Shown: positions 40,830 to 49,863 of the stretch, piece by piece
Numbering within the stretch: position 1 is the first letter of the stretch
Layout: each line of letters begins with the position of its first letter
NCBI RefSeq assembly: GCF_030209445.1
Contig: NZ_JARVSD010000007.1
Span: forward strand, 372,001 to 436,000
DNA from: Promicromonospora sp. MEB111
Lineage (GTDB): Bacteria; Actinomycetota; Actinomycetes; Actinomycetales; Cellulomonadaceae
Reading direction: 5' to 3'
Length of the DNA stretch: 64,000 nt
Position numbers and translations under genes: made by a program
The notes under the pieces: model-generated
What the model was told of the DNA's origin: nothing
Database searches by the model: none
What the model saw: the letters and a program-made list of their open reading frames with translations, nothing else

Positions 40830-42853
40830 GCGAACCCACTTCTCGCTCGACCGAGCCCGTCCAGCAGGACGCGCCCGTCGAGCCCGTGGCCGAGACTCCG
40901 ACCGCAGCCGAGGCACCCGCCGAGGCGGTCAGCGAGGCGCCCGAGGAGGACGCCGCCGAGGCGACCCCCGAGGCCCCCGCGACGGAGCCGGCCGCCGAGG
41001 AAGCTCCCGAGGCCGAGGCCGAGGCTCCCGCGGAGGACGCTCCCGCCGAGGAGGCGCCCGCCGCGGTCACCGAGGCTCCCGCCGAGGACGCCGCTGCGAC
41101 CGAGGCTGCCGTCGAGGAGGCCGCCAAGGCAGAGGCCCCCGCCGACGAGGAGGCCGTCGAGGAGGCCGCCGAGGCCGAGACTCCCGCGACCGAGGCCGCT
41201 GCGACCGAAGCCGCTGTGACCGAGGCGCCCGCCGAGGAGGTACCTGCCGAGGAGGCACCGGCGGCGGAGGCACCGGCCGCCGAGGCCGAGACTCCTGCCG
41301 AGGAGGCTCCGGCAGCGGAGCCGGCGGCCGAGGAGCCTGCGGCCGAGGAGACCCCGGCCCCCGAGGCCGAGGCGCCCGCCGAGGAGACCCCCGCCGAGGA
41401 GGCTCCGGCAGCGGAGGCACCCGCCGCCGCCCCCGCTCCGAAGCCCGCCACCCCGAAGCCGTCGGCGATCCCCTCGCCGGCCGCCCTCGCGCGGCCGCGC
41501 GCGCCCAAGCCGGGCACACCGTCGGCCCCCGTGGCGCAGGCCGCCCCGGCGACGGCGCCCGCACCCGTGGTGCCCGCGGCCGCGGACGCCGTCGCGCACG
41601 CCGAGGCGGAGAAGTTCGGCCGTGTCGACGACGAGGGCAACGTCTACGTCAACGACGGCGACGGCGAGCGCGTCGTGGGCCAGTTCCCCGGTGTCACGAC
41701 CGAGGAGGCGCTCGCCCTGTACGTGCGGCGTTACCTCGACCTGAGCGCGAAGGTCGGCCTGTTCGAGGCCCGGCTGGAGAGCGCGGACCTGTCGGTGCGC
41801 GAGATCGACCAGACGCTGCAGAAGCTCGGCGAGGAGACCGCCGAGCCCGCCGCCGTTGGCGACCTGGCGGGCCTGCGGACCCGGGTCGAGGCCCTGCGGG
41901 GCCGCGCCGCGGAGCGCCGCGCCGCCCTGGAGCAGGCACGCTCCGCCGCCAAGGCGGAGGCCGTCGCGTCGCGCACCTCGATCGTGGAGGCCGCCGAGAA
42001 GATCGCGGCGACCGACCCGGGCAAGATGCAGTGGCGCCCGGCGGGCGAGGAGCTGCGCGCGCTGCTGGACCGCTGGAAGGACGCCCAGCGCTCCGGGCCG
42101 CGTATCGACCGCCCCACGGAGGAGTCGCTCTGGAAGCGGTTCAGCCACGCCCGCACGGCGTTCGACCGTGAGCGCCGGCACTTCTTCGCCGACCTGGAGC
42201 AGCGCAACAGCGCCGCGAAGACGGAGAAGGAGAAGCTGGTCTCCGAGGCGGAGGCGCTGTCGAACAGCACCGACTGGGGCTACACCGCGGGTGCGTACCG
42301 CGACCTGATGACGCGCTGGAAGGCGGCGGGCCGGGCGTCCCGCAAGGACGACGACGCGCTGTGGGCCCGGTTCCGGGCCGCGCAGGACCGGTTCTTCCAG
42401 GCCCGGGACGCCGAGAACGCTGTCATCGACGCGGAGTACGGCGAGAACCTGAAGGTCAAGGAGGTCCTGCTGGAGGAGGCGGAGGCGCTGCTCCCAGTCA
42501 AGGACCTGAACAAGGCCAAGGCCGCCCTGCGCAGCCTCCAGGAGCGCTGGGAGGAGGCCGGCAAGGTCCCCCGCGGCGACATCCAGCGCATCGAGGCCCG
42601 CCTGCGCGCGGTCGAGACCGCGGTCCGCGACGCCGACCAGGCGCAGTGGAAGCGCACCAACCCGGAGACGCGTGCGCGCGCCGAGGGTGCGGCGGCGCAG
42701 CTCGAGTCCGCGATCGCGGCCCTCGAGGCGGACCTCGCGGAGGCGCAGGCCAAGGGCGACAAGCGCAAGGTCTCCGAGCTGGAGGCCGCGGTGGCGGCCC
42801 GCCGCTCGTGGCTGGAGCAGGTCGTCAAGGCCGCGGAGGACTCCCGGGGCTGA
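40826..42853 (+). CDS. DUF349 protein with long Ala/Glu/Pro-rich N-terminus
   Basis: 675 aa. Residues about 10-225 are an extreme low-complexity region of Ala, Glu, Pro and Thr, presumably disordered and highly acidic. After a Pro/Ala/Lys stretch, a globular lead (about 250-300) and several DUF349 coiled-helical units follow to the end (LWKRFSHARTAFDRERRHFF, LWARFRAAQDRFFQARDAEN, and similar W-x-R-F repeats). DUF349 proteins are cytoplasmic; no function is established. Co-translated with the cyclophilin gene through a GTGA overlap and followed by a strong terminator. Confidence 0.85.
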   Translation: MSEPTSRSTEPVQQDAPVEPVAETPTAAEAPAEAVSEAPEEDAAEATPEAPATEPAAEEAPEAEAEAPAEDAPAEEAPAAVTEAPAEDAAATEAAVEEAAKAEAPADEEAVEEAAEAETPATEAAATEAAVTEAPAEEVPAEEAPAAEAPAAEAETPAEEAPAAEPAAEEPAAEETPAPEAEAPAEETPAEEAPAAEAPAAAPAPKPATPKPSAIPSPAALARPRAPKPGTPSAPVAQAAPATAPAPVVPAAADAVAHAEAEKFGRVDDEGNVYVNDGDGERVVGQFPGVTTEEALALYVRRYLDLSAKVGLFEARLESADLSVREIDQTLQKLGEETAEPAAVGDLAGLRTRVEALRGRAAERRAALEQARSAAKAEAVASRTSIVEAAEKIAATDPGKMQWRPAGEELRALLDRWKDAQRSGPRIDRPTEESLWKRFSHARTAFDRERRHFFADLEQRNSAAKTEKEKLVSEAEALSNSTDWGYTAGAYRDLMTRWKAAGRASRKDDDALWARFRAAQDRFFQARDAENAVIDAEYGENLKVKEVLLEEAEALLPVKDLNKAKAALRSLQERWEEAGKVPRGDIQRIEARLRAVETAVRDADQAQWKRTNPETRARAEGAAAQLESAIAALEADLAEAQAKGDKRKVSELEAAVAARRSWLEQVVKAAEDSRG

Positions 42854-42864
42854 TGCTTGTCCAC

Positions 42865-42901
42865 AGCGGGCCCGTTCGCGCTCTGCGCGACCGGGCCCGC
42901 T
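42865..42901 (+). terminator. hairpin after DUF349 gene
   Basis: Arms AGCGGGCCCG (42865-42874) and CGGGCCCGCT (42892-42901) with inner TCGCGC/GCGCGA stem and a 3-nt loop; one mismatch. It ends just before the -10 box of the next gene. Confidence 0.8.
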
Positions 42902-42906
42902 GCGCG

Positions 42907-42912
42907 TAGGTT
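42907..42912 (+). promoter_or_regulatory. -10 box of the 204-aa protein gene
   Basis: TAGGTT, 6 nt before ATG 42919. Confidence 0.5.
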
Positions 42913-42918
42913 CTGCGC

Positions 42919-43533
42919 ATGCCGTTCCCATCCCTCGCCGCGCTGCTCGACCCCGAGCAGACGGCGCCGCCGCTCATCGTGACCCCGGCGCACGTCGGCG
43001 GACCGGTGGCGTGGACCGAGCTGCGGCGGGCGGGCGCGCTGGTCGAGCTGCACGACGGCGCGGCGGTCGCCGCAGGTTCCGTGGTGGGCCCGGCGCACCG
43101 CGCACTGGCGCTCGCACCCGAGGTGCCCGCTCGCTGCGTCCTGGGCGCCGCCACCGCGGCGTGGGTCCACACGGGCCTGTACGACGGCGTCGCGGCGCCC
43201 GCCTGGCCGGCCGGAGCCCCGGTCGAGCTGGCCTACTCCCCCGACACCCACCGTCCCGTCCCGCGCCCGGGGCAGGTCGCGCGCCGCGCGCCGGGTCTCG
43301 GGCGGGACACCGAGCACCTCGCGGGAGTACCGGTGACCCGGCGGGTGCGGACCGCCGTCGACGTCGCCTGCACCGCCCCGCAGGAGGCCGCCGTGCCCGT
43401 CCTGGTGGCCCTCGCGCGGGCCGGGGCGGACCTCCGGGAGGCCACCGCCCTGCTGGACCGGCGGGCCCGCGTGGTCGGTCGCCCGGCGGCGCACCGGGCG
43501 CTTTCTGCGGCGCGGGAGCTGCTGGCGGGCTAG
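42919..43533 (+). CDS. hypothetical protein, possibly AbiEi-like
   Basis: 204 aa soluble protein, rich in Ala, Val and Arg. A central part (ARCVLGAATAAWVHTGLYDG through VTRRVRTAVDVACTAPQEAA) resembles the C-terminal domain of actinobacterial proteins annotated as AbiEi-type antitoxins, in which a W-x-H-G element and a late R-T-x-x-D-x-A motif recur. The N-terminal winged helix expected for AbiEi is not evident, and no AbiEii partner lies nearby. It is therefore left as hypothetical. Leaderless start; PrimPol gene follows 9 nt later with its own -10 box. Confidence 0.55.
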   Translation: MPFPSLAALLDPEQTAPPLIVTPAHVGGPVAWTELRRAGALVELHDGAAVAAGSVVGPAHRALALAPEVPARCVLGAATAAWVHTGLYDGVAAPAWPAGAPVELAYSPDTHRPVPRPGQVARRAPGLGRDTEHLAGVPVTRRVRTAVDVACTAPQEAAVPVLVALARAGADLREATALLDRRARVVGRPAAHRALSAARELLAG

Positions 43534-43536
43534 GTT
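43531..43536 (+). promoter_or_regulatory. -10 box, leaderless promoter of PrimPol gene
   Basis: TAGGTT, 6 nt before ATG 43543; its first bases form the stop codon TAG of the preceding gene. Confidence 0.5.
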
Positions 43537-43542
43537 CGGTCC

Positions 43543-44646
43543 ATGGCCGGATCCAAGACACCCGCAGTGGAGCTCGACGTCGCGGGCCGCACCGTGCGCG
43601 TGACGAGCCCGGACCGCGTCGTCTTCCCCCGAGGCATCACCAAGCTCCAGGTCGTCGAGTACTTCGTCGCCGTCGCCGACGGCATCACCGGCGCCCTGCT
43701 CCACCGCCCCACCACGCTGGAGCGGTGGCCCAAGGGGTGGCACGAGGGCGCGCACCTCGCCACGCGCATGCCCAAGCCGGACGACCCGAAGGGGGACGGC
43801 TTCTACCAGAAGCGCATCCCGAAGGGCGCCCCGGGCTACGTGGAGACCGCGACCATCGCGTTCCCGTCGGGCCGCACGGCGGACGAGGTCTGCCCCACGG
43901 AGCCCGCCGTGGTCGCCTGGGCGGCCAACATGGGCACGCTCACGTTCCACCCCTGGCCGGTGCGGCGCGACGACGTCGAGGCGGTGGACCAGCTCCGCAT
44001 CGACCTGGACCCGCAGCCGGGCACGGACTTCTCCGACGCCGCCGCCGTGGCGCCGCACCTGCGGGAGCTGCTCGGCGAGCTGGACCTGCGGGGCTACCCC
44101 AAGACGTCGGGCGGCCGCGGGCTGCACGTGTTCGTGCCGCTGGAGCCGCGGTGGACGTTCATCGAGGCGCGGCGGGCGACCATCGCGATCGGGCGCGAGC
44201 TGGAGCGCCGGCTGCCCGGCAAGGTCACCACGCGCTGGTGGAAGGAGGAGCGCGGCGAGGCGATCTTCGTGGACTACAACCAGATGGCCCGCGACCGCAC
44301 CATCGCCTCCGCGTGGTCGATCCGGGCCAACGGCCGGGCGACGGTGTCGATGCCGCTGGACTGGGACGAGGTGCCCCACGTGCACCCCGACGACTTCGAC
44401 GTGCTCACCGCGCCGGGCCGGTTCGCCGAGCGGGGCGACCTGTTCGCCGCCCTGCGCGCCGACCGGGACCCGGACCTGGACTGCTCGCTCGACGCCGCGC
44501 TCGACCTGGCGACGCGCGACGAGGCCGACGGCCTGGAGGACCTGCCCTACCCGCCGGAGTACCCGAAGATGCCGGGCGAGCCCAAGCGGGTCCAGCCCAG
44601 CCGCGACAAGGACCGCGACCGGAGCAAGGACGCCGCGGCGGAGTGA
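43543..44646 (+). CDS. LigD-type polymerase/primase (NHEJ PrimPol)
   Basis: 367 aa stand-alone version of the LigD polymerase domain (archaeo-eukaryotic primase superfamily), which fills gaps during end joining or base-excision repair. Visible motifs are SPDRVVFPRGITKLQVVEYF at the N-terminus, the catalytic pair in QLRIDLDPQPGTDF (D-x-D), SGGRGLHVFVPL (His of the active site) and VDYNQMARDRTIASAWS near the C-terminal third. The last 40 residues are Lys/Asp/Arg-rich. An ATP-dependent ligase gene lies 1 kb downstream, giving the two activities of LigD as separate proteins. No Ku gene is in the window. Confidence 0.88.
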   Translation: MAGSKTPAVELDVAGRTVRVTSPDRVVFPRGITKLQVVEYFVAVADGITGALLHRPTTLERWPKGWHEGAHLATRMPKPDDPKGDGFYQKRIPKGAPGYVETATIAFPSGRTADEVCPTEPAVVAWAANMGTLTFHPWPVRRDDVEAVDQLRIDLDPQPGTDFSDAAAVAPHLRELLGELDLRGYPKTSGGRGLHVFVPLEPRWTFIEARRATIAIGRELERRLPGKVTTRWWKEERGEAIFVDYNQMARDRTIASAWSIRANGRATVSMPLDWDEVPHVHPDDFDVLTAPGRFAERGDLFAALRADRDPDLDCSLDAALDLATRDEADGLEDLPYPPEYPKMPGEPKRVQPSRDKDRDRSKDAAAE

Positions 44647-44680
44647 CCCGCCCGCGGCAGCGCCACGGCCGGTGAGGCCG

Positions 44681-44950
44681 TCAGTGCGACCGGAGCGCCT
44701 TGATCAGGTCGCCCTTGCGCATCGAGGAACGTCCCTCGATGCCGATCTCGGCGGCCCGCTTGCGCAGCTTCTCGACCGTCCAGTCGTCGTAGTCGCCCGC
44801 CTTGCCGCCCGTGCGGCCGACGCTCTTGCGCGACGTGTTCGCCGCCGCGTTCGCGATGCGGGCGGACTTCTCCTTGGAGCTGCCCTCGTCACGGAGCTTC
44901 TCGTACAGCTCCTTGTCCTTGACGCTCGGCCCGGGGTCACGCTTCGGCAT
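44681..44950 (-). CDS. small Rho-N-like domain protein
   Basis: 89 aa basic protein. Start MPKRDPGPSVKDKELYEKLR; a KSARIANAAANTSR segment; C-terminal half WTVEKLRKRAAEIGIEGRSS followed by MRKGDLIKALRSH, the helix-extended-loop-helix fold of Rho N-terminal/SAP-like domains that bind nucleic acid. ATG 44950 has GGAGGAG 6 nt upstream. Similar small proteins occur near LigD-type genes in actinobacteria. Placed antisense between PrimPol and ligase genes; a role in repair is only a guess. Confidence 0.75.
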   Translation of the reverse strand: MPKRDPGPSVKDKELYEKLRDEGSSKEKSARIANAAANTSRKSVGRTGGKAGDYDDWTVEKLRKRAAEIGIEGRSSMRKGDLIKALRSH

Positions 44951-45061
44951 GGTCACTCCTCCCGACGGTGCTGGACGCTCACCGTCCACCATCACCCGAT
45001 CTCACCCCGCTCGCACGCCCGCCAACCGATGAGTCCGGCGCCCGCCCGGCGTCGGACGGGC

Positions 45062-45625
45062 ATGGGAACGCTGCGCTACACCGCGAACATGTCCGCCGAC
45101 GGGTACACCGTCGACGCGGAGGGAAGCTTCGACTTCACGCGGCCGACCGACGAGGTGCTCGCGTTCATCAACGAGAACGAGTCGGACGTCGCCGTCTACG
45201 TCCTCGGTCGGCGCATGTACGAGACGATGGTCTACTGGGAGACCCACGACTCCCGGTCCGACCCGAACCCGCACACGGACCGCTACGCGGCGATCTGGCA
45301 CGGCGTCGACAAGGTCGTCGCGTCGTCGTCCCTGCCGCAGGACGCCGTGGCGTCGGCCCGGACCCGGCTCGTGCGTGACCTGCAGCCGGGCGAGCTGCGG
45401 CGCATCGTGAACTGCGCGCCCGGCGTCGTCTCCATCGGCGGGCCCACCGTGGCCGAGGAGTTCATCCGGCAGGGCCTCGTGGACGACTTCCGCTTCCTGG
45501 TCTACCCCGAGGTGGTGGGCGGCGGGCTGCCGGCCCTCCCCCGGGACGCCCGGCTGCGGCTGCGGCTGGTGGACTCCCGGACCTTCGACAGCGGGTGCGT
45601 CTACCTGCGCTACGCGCCGCGCTGA
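45062..45625 (+). CDS. dihydrofolate reductase-family protein (RibD C-terminal type)
   Basis: 187 aa. An N-terminal MSADGYTVDAEGSFDF loop, VLGRRMYETMVYWE (NADPH pyrophosphate-type region), IVNCAPGVVSIGGPTVAEEF (Gly-Gly loop) and a C-terminal FRFLVYPEVVGGGLPAL strand are typical of DHFR/RibD_C proteins of actinobacteria. It is not the housekeeping FolA. The substrate is unknown. The start is ATG 45062 with no clear ribosome site. It ends 15 nt before the ligase gene, so it may be co-transcribed. Confidence 0.85.
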   Translation: MGTLRYTANMSADGYTVDAEGSFDFTRPTDEVLAFINENESDVAVYVLGRRMYETMVYWETHDSRSDPNPHTDRYAAIWHGVDKVVASSSLPQDAVASARTRLVRDLQPGELRRIVNCAPGVVSIGGPTVAEEFIRQGLVDDFRFLVYPEVVGGGLPALPRDARLRLRLVDSRTFDSGCVYLRYAPR

Positions 45626-45640
45626 GGCAGGCTCGTATCC

Positions 45641-46801
45641 GTGACCACACTCAACCTGCCCGTGCAGCCCCCGGTCCGGCCGATGCTCGCCAAGAGCGTG
45701 CCCTCGGTGCCCGCCCAGCCCGCCGGCGACGACGCCGGCCCCGCGTACGTCTACGAGCCCAAGTGGGACGGGTTCCGCGCCATCGTCTACCGCGACGGCG
45801 ACGAGGTACGCATCGACTCCCGCAACGCCAAGCCGATGGAGCGCTACTTCCCGGACGTCGTCGCCGCCGTCCGCGACGCCCTGCCGGAGCGGTGCGTGGT
45901 CGACGGCGAGATCGTCATCGCCCAGCGGCCCGGCCACGGCGCCGCGCACCTGAACTTCGAGCTGCTGTCCCAGCGCATCCATCCCGCGGAGTCCCGCGTG
46001 AACATGCTCGCCGAGACCACCCCGGCCGCGCTCGTGGTGTTCGACGTGCTCGCCCTGGGCGACGACTCGTTCATCGACCGGCCGCTGACCGAGCGGATCG
46101 CGGCCCTGGACGGCCTCGGTCTCACGGGTCCCCTCGTGTTCGCGACGCCCCGCACCCTCGATGCCGCCGAGGCGAAGGAGTGGTTCGGCTCGTTCGAGGG
46201 CGCGGGCCTGGACGGCGTCGTCGCCAAGCCCGCGGACGGGCCGTACGCGCCCAACAAGCGCACCATGCTCAAGATCAAGCACACCCGCACCGCTGACGTC
46301 GTGCTGGCGGGCTACCGGCTGCACAAGACCTCGACGCCCGAGCAGCCGCTGCTCGGCTCGCTGCTGCTGGGCCTGTGGGACGAGACCGACGACGGGCCGC
46401 GCCTGCAGTTCGTGGGCGTCGCTGCGTCGTTCTCGGCCACCCGGCGCGCCGAGCTGATCGCGGAGCTCACCCCGCTGGTCGTGGAGCCCGGGACGCCCGC
46501 GGCAGAGGAGCACCCGTGGCAGGGGTGGACCGACCCCACGAAGGCCGAGGCGGGCGACCGGCTGCCCGGCGCGCAGTCGCGCTGGAGCTCCGGCAAGGAC
46601 CTGTCGTTCACCCCCCTGCGGCCCGAGCGCGTGCTCGAGGTGGGCTACGACCACATGGAGGGCTCCAGGTTCCGGCACACGTCCCAGTTCAAGCGCTGGC
46701 GCCCGGACCGCGAGCCGGCGTCCTGCACGTACGAGCAGCTCGAGGAGCCGGTCAGCTTCGACCTGGGCGAGCTGCTCCCGGGGGCTCCGGGGACGTCCTG
46801 A
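45641..46801 (+). CDS. ATP-dependent DNA ligase (LigC-like)
   Basis: 386 aa. The adenylated lysine is Lys41 in YEPKWDGFRAIV (motif I), followed by DSRNAKPMERYFPD (motif Ia/III region), VDGEIVIAQR, GLDGVVAKPADGPYAPNKR (motif IV) and MLKIKHTRTADVVLAGYR (motif V). An OB domain follows. Size and motifs fit mycobacterial LigC rather than LigB or multidomain LigD. Together with the separate PrimPol it could perform end joining or gap repair. GTG start with a weak CAGGCT box upstream. A long bidirectional hairpin follows. Confidence 0.9.
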   Translation: MTTLNLPVQPPVRPMLAKSVPSVPAQPAGDDAGPAYVYEPKWDGFRAIVYRDGDEVRIDSRNAKPMERYFPDVVAAVRDALPERCVVDGEIVIAQRPGHGAAHLNFELLSQRIHPAESRVNMLAETTPAALVVFDVLALGDDSFIDRPLTERIAALDGLGLTGPLVFATPRTLDAAEAKEWFGSFEGAGLDGVVAKPADGPYAPNKRTMLKIKHTRTADVVLAGYRLHKTSTPEQPLLGSLLLGLWDETDDGPRLQFVGVAASFSATRRAELIAELTPLVVEPGTPAAEEHPWQGWTDPTKAEAGDRLPGAQSRWSSGKDLSFTPLRPERVLEVGYDHMEGSRFRHTSQFKRWRPDREPASCTYEQLEEPVSFDLGELLPGAPGTS

Positions 46802-46803
46802 CG

Positions 46804-46845
46804 TGTCAGACGTGCAGGTCACCCGAGTGACCTGTACGTCTGACA
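46804..46845. terminator. bidirectional hairpin between ligase and relA
   Basis: 19-bp stem (46804-46822 with 46827-46845), one G/A mismatch that becomes G-U in RNA, 4-nt loop CCGA. It shares the CAGGTCACCCGRGTGACCTG core with the hairpin at 6770-6809. Confidence 0.75.
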
Positions 46846-46852
46846 GGACGGT

Positions 46853-49189
46853 TCAGACCGGCAGCTGCGGCCGCTCGACCGGCTTGGTGCCGGTGATGCG
46901 GTGCACGTCGAACACACCCTCGACCTTGCGCACCGCCGACAGGACGGTCGCGAGGTGTGCGGGCTCGGCCATCTCGAAGATGAACCGGGAGACCGCCAGC
47001 CGGTCGTCCGACGTCGAGACGAACGCCGACAGGATGTTCACGTGGTTCTCGGACAGCACGCGGGTCACGTCCGACAGGAGCCGCGAGCGGTCGAGCGCCT
47101 CGACCTGGATCTGCACGAGGAACATCGTGTTCGCGCCCTGCGTCCACTCCACCTCGACCAGGCGCTCGGGCTGCTTGCGCAGCCCGTCCAGGTTCACGCA
47201 GTCCGTGCGGTGCACGCTCACGCCCTGGCCGCGGGTCACGAAGCCCACGATGTCGTCGCCCGGCACCGGGGTGCAGCACTTGGCCAGCTTGACCCAGACG
47301 TCGGCCGACTCGGAGCCCTTGAGCATGACGCCCGGGTCGCCCGACCGTACGCGCCGGGCGGTGAGCCCGCCGGGCCGAGCCGCCTCGGCGACGTCCTCCT
47401 CCGCGCCGTCCGCGCCACCCAGGGCCTTGACGAGCTTCTCGACCACGTGGGCCGAGGAGATCTGACCCTCGCCGACGGCCGCGTACAGCGCGGACACGTC
47501 CTGGTAGTTCATCTCGTCCGCGACCCCGACCAGGGTCTCGTGCGACATGAGGCGCTGGATCGGCAGGCCCTGCTTGCGCATCGCCTTCGCGATCGAGTCC
47601 TTGCCGGTCTCGACGGCCTCCTCGCGGCGCTCCTTGGTGAACCACTGCCGGATCTTGTTGCGCGCGCGCGGCGACTTCACGAACCCGAGCCAGTCGCGGC
47701 TCGGGCCGGCCGTCTCCGACTTCGAGGTGAGGATGTCGACGACGTCGCCGTTCTCCAGCGGCGAGTCCAGCGGCACCAGGCGGCCGTTCACGCGGGCGCC
47801 CATGGTGCGGTGGCCCACCTCGGTGTGCACGGCGTACGCGAAGTCGACGGGCGTGGCGCCGCCAGGCAGCGCCATGGCCGAACCCTTCGGCGTGAAGACG
47901 TAGACCTCGTCGCCGCCGATCTCGAACCGCAGCGAGTCGAGGAACTCGGCCGGGTCGGCGGTCTCCCGCTGCCAGTCCACGAGCTGGCGCAGCCAGGCCA
48001 TGTCCTGGTTCTTCGGGTCGTTGCCGCCCGCCGCCGGCGTCTTCTCCTTGTACTTCCAGTGCGCCGCGACGCCGTACTCGGCGCGCCGGTGCATGTCGTG
48101 CGTCCGGATCTGGATCTCCACGGGCTTGCCGCCCGGGCCGATCACCGTCGTGTGCAGCGACTGGTACATGTTGAACTTCGGCATCGCGATGTAGTCCTTG
48201 AACCGGCCGGGGACCGGGTTCCACCGCGCGTGCATGGCACCGAGCGCCGCATAGCAGTCGCGCACGGTGTCCACCAGGACACGCGTGCCGACCAGGTCGT
48301 AGATCTCCGCGAAGTCGTGACCGCGCACGATCATCTTCTGGTAGATCGAGTAGTAGTGCTTGGGCCGGCCGGTCACGGTGGCCTTGATCTTGGCGCTGCG
48401 CAGGTCCGACTCGATCTGCCCGCGCACCACGCCGAGGTACTCCTCGCGGGCGGGGGCGCGCTCGGCCACCAGGTGGACGATCTCGTCGTACACCTTGGGG
48501 TACAGGGTCTGGAAGGAGAGGTCCTCCAGCTCCCACTTGATCGTGTTCATGCCCAGGCGGTGGGCCAGCGGCGCGTAGATCTCGACGGTCTCGCGCGCCT
48601 TGCGCTCCGCCGACTTGGACGGCACGTACTTCCACGTGCGGGCGTTGTGCAGGCGGTCGGCCAGCTTGATGACCAGCACGCGGATGTCCTTGGCCATGGC
48701 CACGACCATCTTGCGCACGGTCTCGGCCTGCGCCGCGTCGCCGTACTTCACCTTGTCGAGCTTGGTCACGCCGTCCACGAGCAGCGCGACGTCGTCGCCG
48801 AACTCGCCGCGCAGCGTGTCCAGCGAGTAGTCGGTGTCCTCCACCGTGTCATGCAGCAGCGCGGCCGCGATCGTGGTGCCCTCGAAGCCGAGCTCCGCGA
48901 GGATCGTGGAGACGGCGACGGGGTGCGTGATGTACGGGTCGCCGCTCTTGCGCATCTGCCCGCGGTGGGCCTTCTCGGCCACCACGTAGGCGCGCTCGAT
49001 GAGGGCGACGTCGGCCTTGGGGTGGTTGCTGCGGATCGCCTGCAGCAGCGGCTCGATCGCCGCGGGGGTGCCGCCACCGATGCTGCGCACGCCCAGGCGC
49101 ACCAGCCGGTTGCGCATCCGGTTGCCACCCGGAGGGGTGGGCGGGTTCTTCTCGGGCACCGGAGCGCGTGACACCGTGTTCTCCGCCAT
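46853..49189 (-). CDS. relA: bifunctional (p)ppGpp synthetase/hydrolase
   Basis: 778 aa Rel protein of the actinobacterial type, controlling the stringent response at the ribosome. Domains in order: HD hydrolase ([13 protein letters not shown], His113/Asp114), synthetase ([12 protein letters not shown], then [10 protein letters not shown]), TGS ([20 protein letters not shown]), a zinc-finger/helical region with [14 protein letters not shown], and a C-terminal ACT domain ([20 protein letters not shown]). Both active sites look intact. ATG 49189 has GGAAGGAGG 7-8 nt upstream, and a TAGACT box lies at 49229-49234. Downstream of apt as in other actinobacteria. Confidence 0.95.
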   Translation of the reverse strand: MAENTVSRAPVPEKNPPTPPGGNRMRNRLVRLGVRSIGGGTPAAIEPLLQAIRSNHPKADVALIERAYVVAEKAHRGQMRKSGDPYITHPVAVSTILAELGFEGTTIAAALLHDTVEDTDYSLDTLRGEFGDDVALLVDGVTKLDKVKYGDAAQAETVRKMVVAMAKDIRVLVIKLADRLHNARTWKYVPSKSAERKARETVEIYAPLAHRLGMNTIKWELEDLSFQTLYPKVYDEIVHLVAERAPAREEYLGVVRGQIESDLRSAKIKATVTGRPKHYYSIYQKMIVRGHDFAEIYDLVGTRVLVDTVRDCYAALGAMHARWNPVPGRFKDYIAMPKFNMYQSLHTTVIGPGGKPVEIQIRTHDMHRRAEYGVAAHWKYKEKTPAAGGNDPKNQDMAWLRQLVDWQRETADPAEFLDSLRFEIGGDEVYVFTPKGSAMALPGGATPVDFAYAVHTEVGHRTMGARVNGRLVPLDSPLENGDVVDILTSKSETAGPSRDWLGFVKSPRARNKIRQWFTKERREEAVETGKDSIAKAMRKQGLPIQRLMSHETLVGVADEMNYQDVSALYAAVGEGQISSAHVVEKLVKALGGADGAEEDVAEAARPGGLTARRVRSGDPGVMLKGSESADVWVKLAKCCTPVPGDDIVGFVTRGQGVSVHRTDCVNLDGLRKQPERLVEVEWTQGANTMFLVQIQVEALDRSRLLSDVTRVLSENHVNILSAFVSTSDDRLAVSRFIFEMAEPAHLATVLSAVRKVEGVFDVHRITGTKPVERPQLPV

Positions 49190-49228
49190 GTACGCGCCTC
49201 CTTCCCCGGGATGAAACCCGGAGTCGCC

Positions 49229-49234
49229 AGTCTA
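49229..49234 (-). promoter_or_regulatory. possible -10 box of relA
   Basis: TAGACT, 39 nt before the ATG; no convincing -35 box. Confidence 0.35.
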
Positions 49235-49265
49235 GCCCTGGACCTCTATTCGCCGTCCGACCGGA

Positions 49266-49850
49266 TCATTCACCGGACGGGGTGTCCACCCGCAGGAGAG
49301 TATCGACGTTGTGGCCCTGGAGCCTGTCGCGCCCGTGAAGCGCCTCCAGCTCGATCAGGAAGGCGAGCCCGGAGACGACTCCACCGCACTGCTCCACCAG
49401 CTCTGCTGCGGCCGCCGCGGTACCGCCCGTGGCGAGAACGTCGTCGATGATGAGAACGCGCGCACCGGGGGTGAGTGTTCCCGAGCGCAGCTCGATGGAC
49501 GCGGAGCCGTACTCCAGGTCGTACGAGACGCTGTGCGTGGGCGGCGGGAGCTTGCCCGCCTTGCGCAGGGGCAGGAAGCCCAGGCCGAGCGCGTGGGCCA
49601 CGGGCGCGCCGAGCAGGAAGCCGCGCGCCTCCATGCCGGCCACGACGTCCACACCGTCGGCCAGCGCGAGGCGGGTGAACGCCTCCACCACGTCGGCCAG
49701 GCCCTCGGCGTCGGCCAGCAGGGGCGTGATGTCCTTGAAGAGGACACCGGGAGAGGGAAAGTTCGGGACGTCCGCGATCAGGTCGCGAACGCGCGTCGCC
49801 CTCTCCGGCGCCAGGCCGGAGAGGGCGACGTCGGTCATGTCGTCTGCCAC
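49266..49850 (-). CDS. apt: adenine phosphoribosyltransferase
   Basis: 194 aa purine-salvage enzyme converting adenine and PRPP to AMP in the cytosol. NFPSPGVLFKDITPLLAD near the N-terminus, EARGFLLGAPVAHALGLGF, the LRKAGKLPPPT flexible loop and the PRPP motif VLIIDDVLATGGTAAA are all present. Start GTG 49850 (VADDMTDVALSG) is supported by TAGGCT 7 nt upstream, lying over the last codons of secF; a later ATG (MTDVALSG) is possible. Confidence 0.93.
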   Translation of the reverse strand: MADDMTDVALSGLAPERATRVRDLIADVPNFPSPGVLFKDITPLLADAEGLADVVEAFTRLALADGVDVVAGMEARGFLLGAPVAHALGLGFLPLRKAGKLPPPTHSVSYDLEYGSASIELRSGTLTPGARVLIIDDVLATGGTAAAAAELVEQCGGVVSGLAFLIELEALHGRDRLQGHNVDTLLRVDTPSGE

Positions 49851-49857
49851 GAGGCGG

Positions 49858-49863
49858 AGCCTA
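49858..49863 (-). promoter_or_regulatory. -10 box, leaderless promoter of apt
   Basis: TAGGCT, 7 nt before GTG 49850; overlaps the end of secF, so apt can be transcribed apart from the sec operon. Confidence 0.5.

Noticed and set aside
40771-42171. Arg/Gly-rich overlapping frame inside the DUF349 gene
   Set aside because: Frame-shifted reading of the Ala/Glu/Pro repeats; composition fully explained by them.
42919-43533. Full AbiE toxin-antitoxin system
   Set aside because: Only a weak AbiEi-like C-terminal resemblance and no nucleotidyltransferase toxin nearby.
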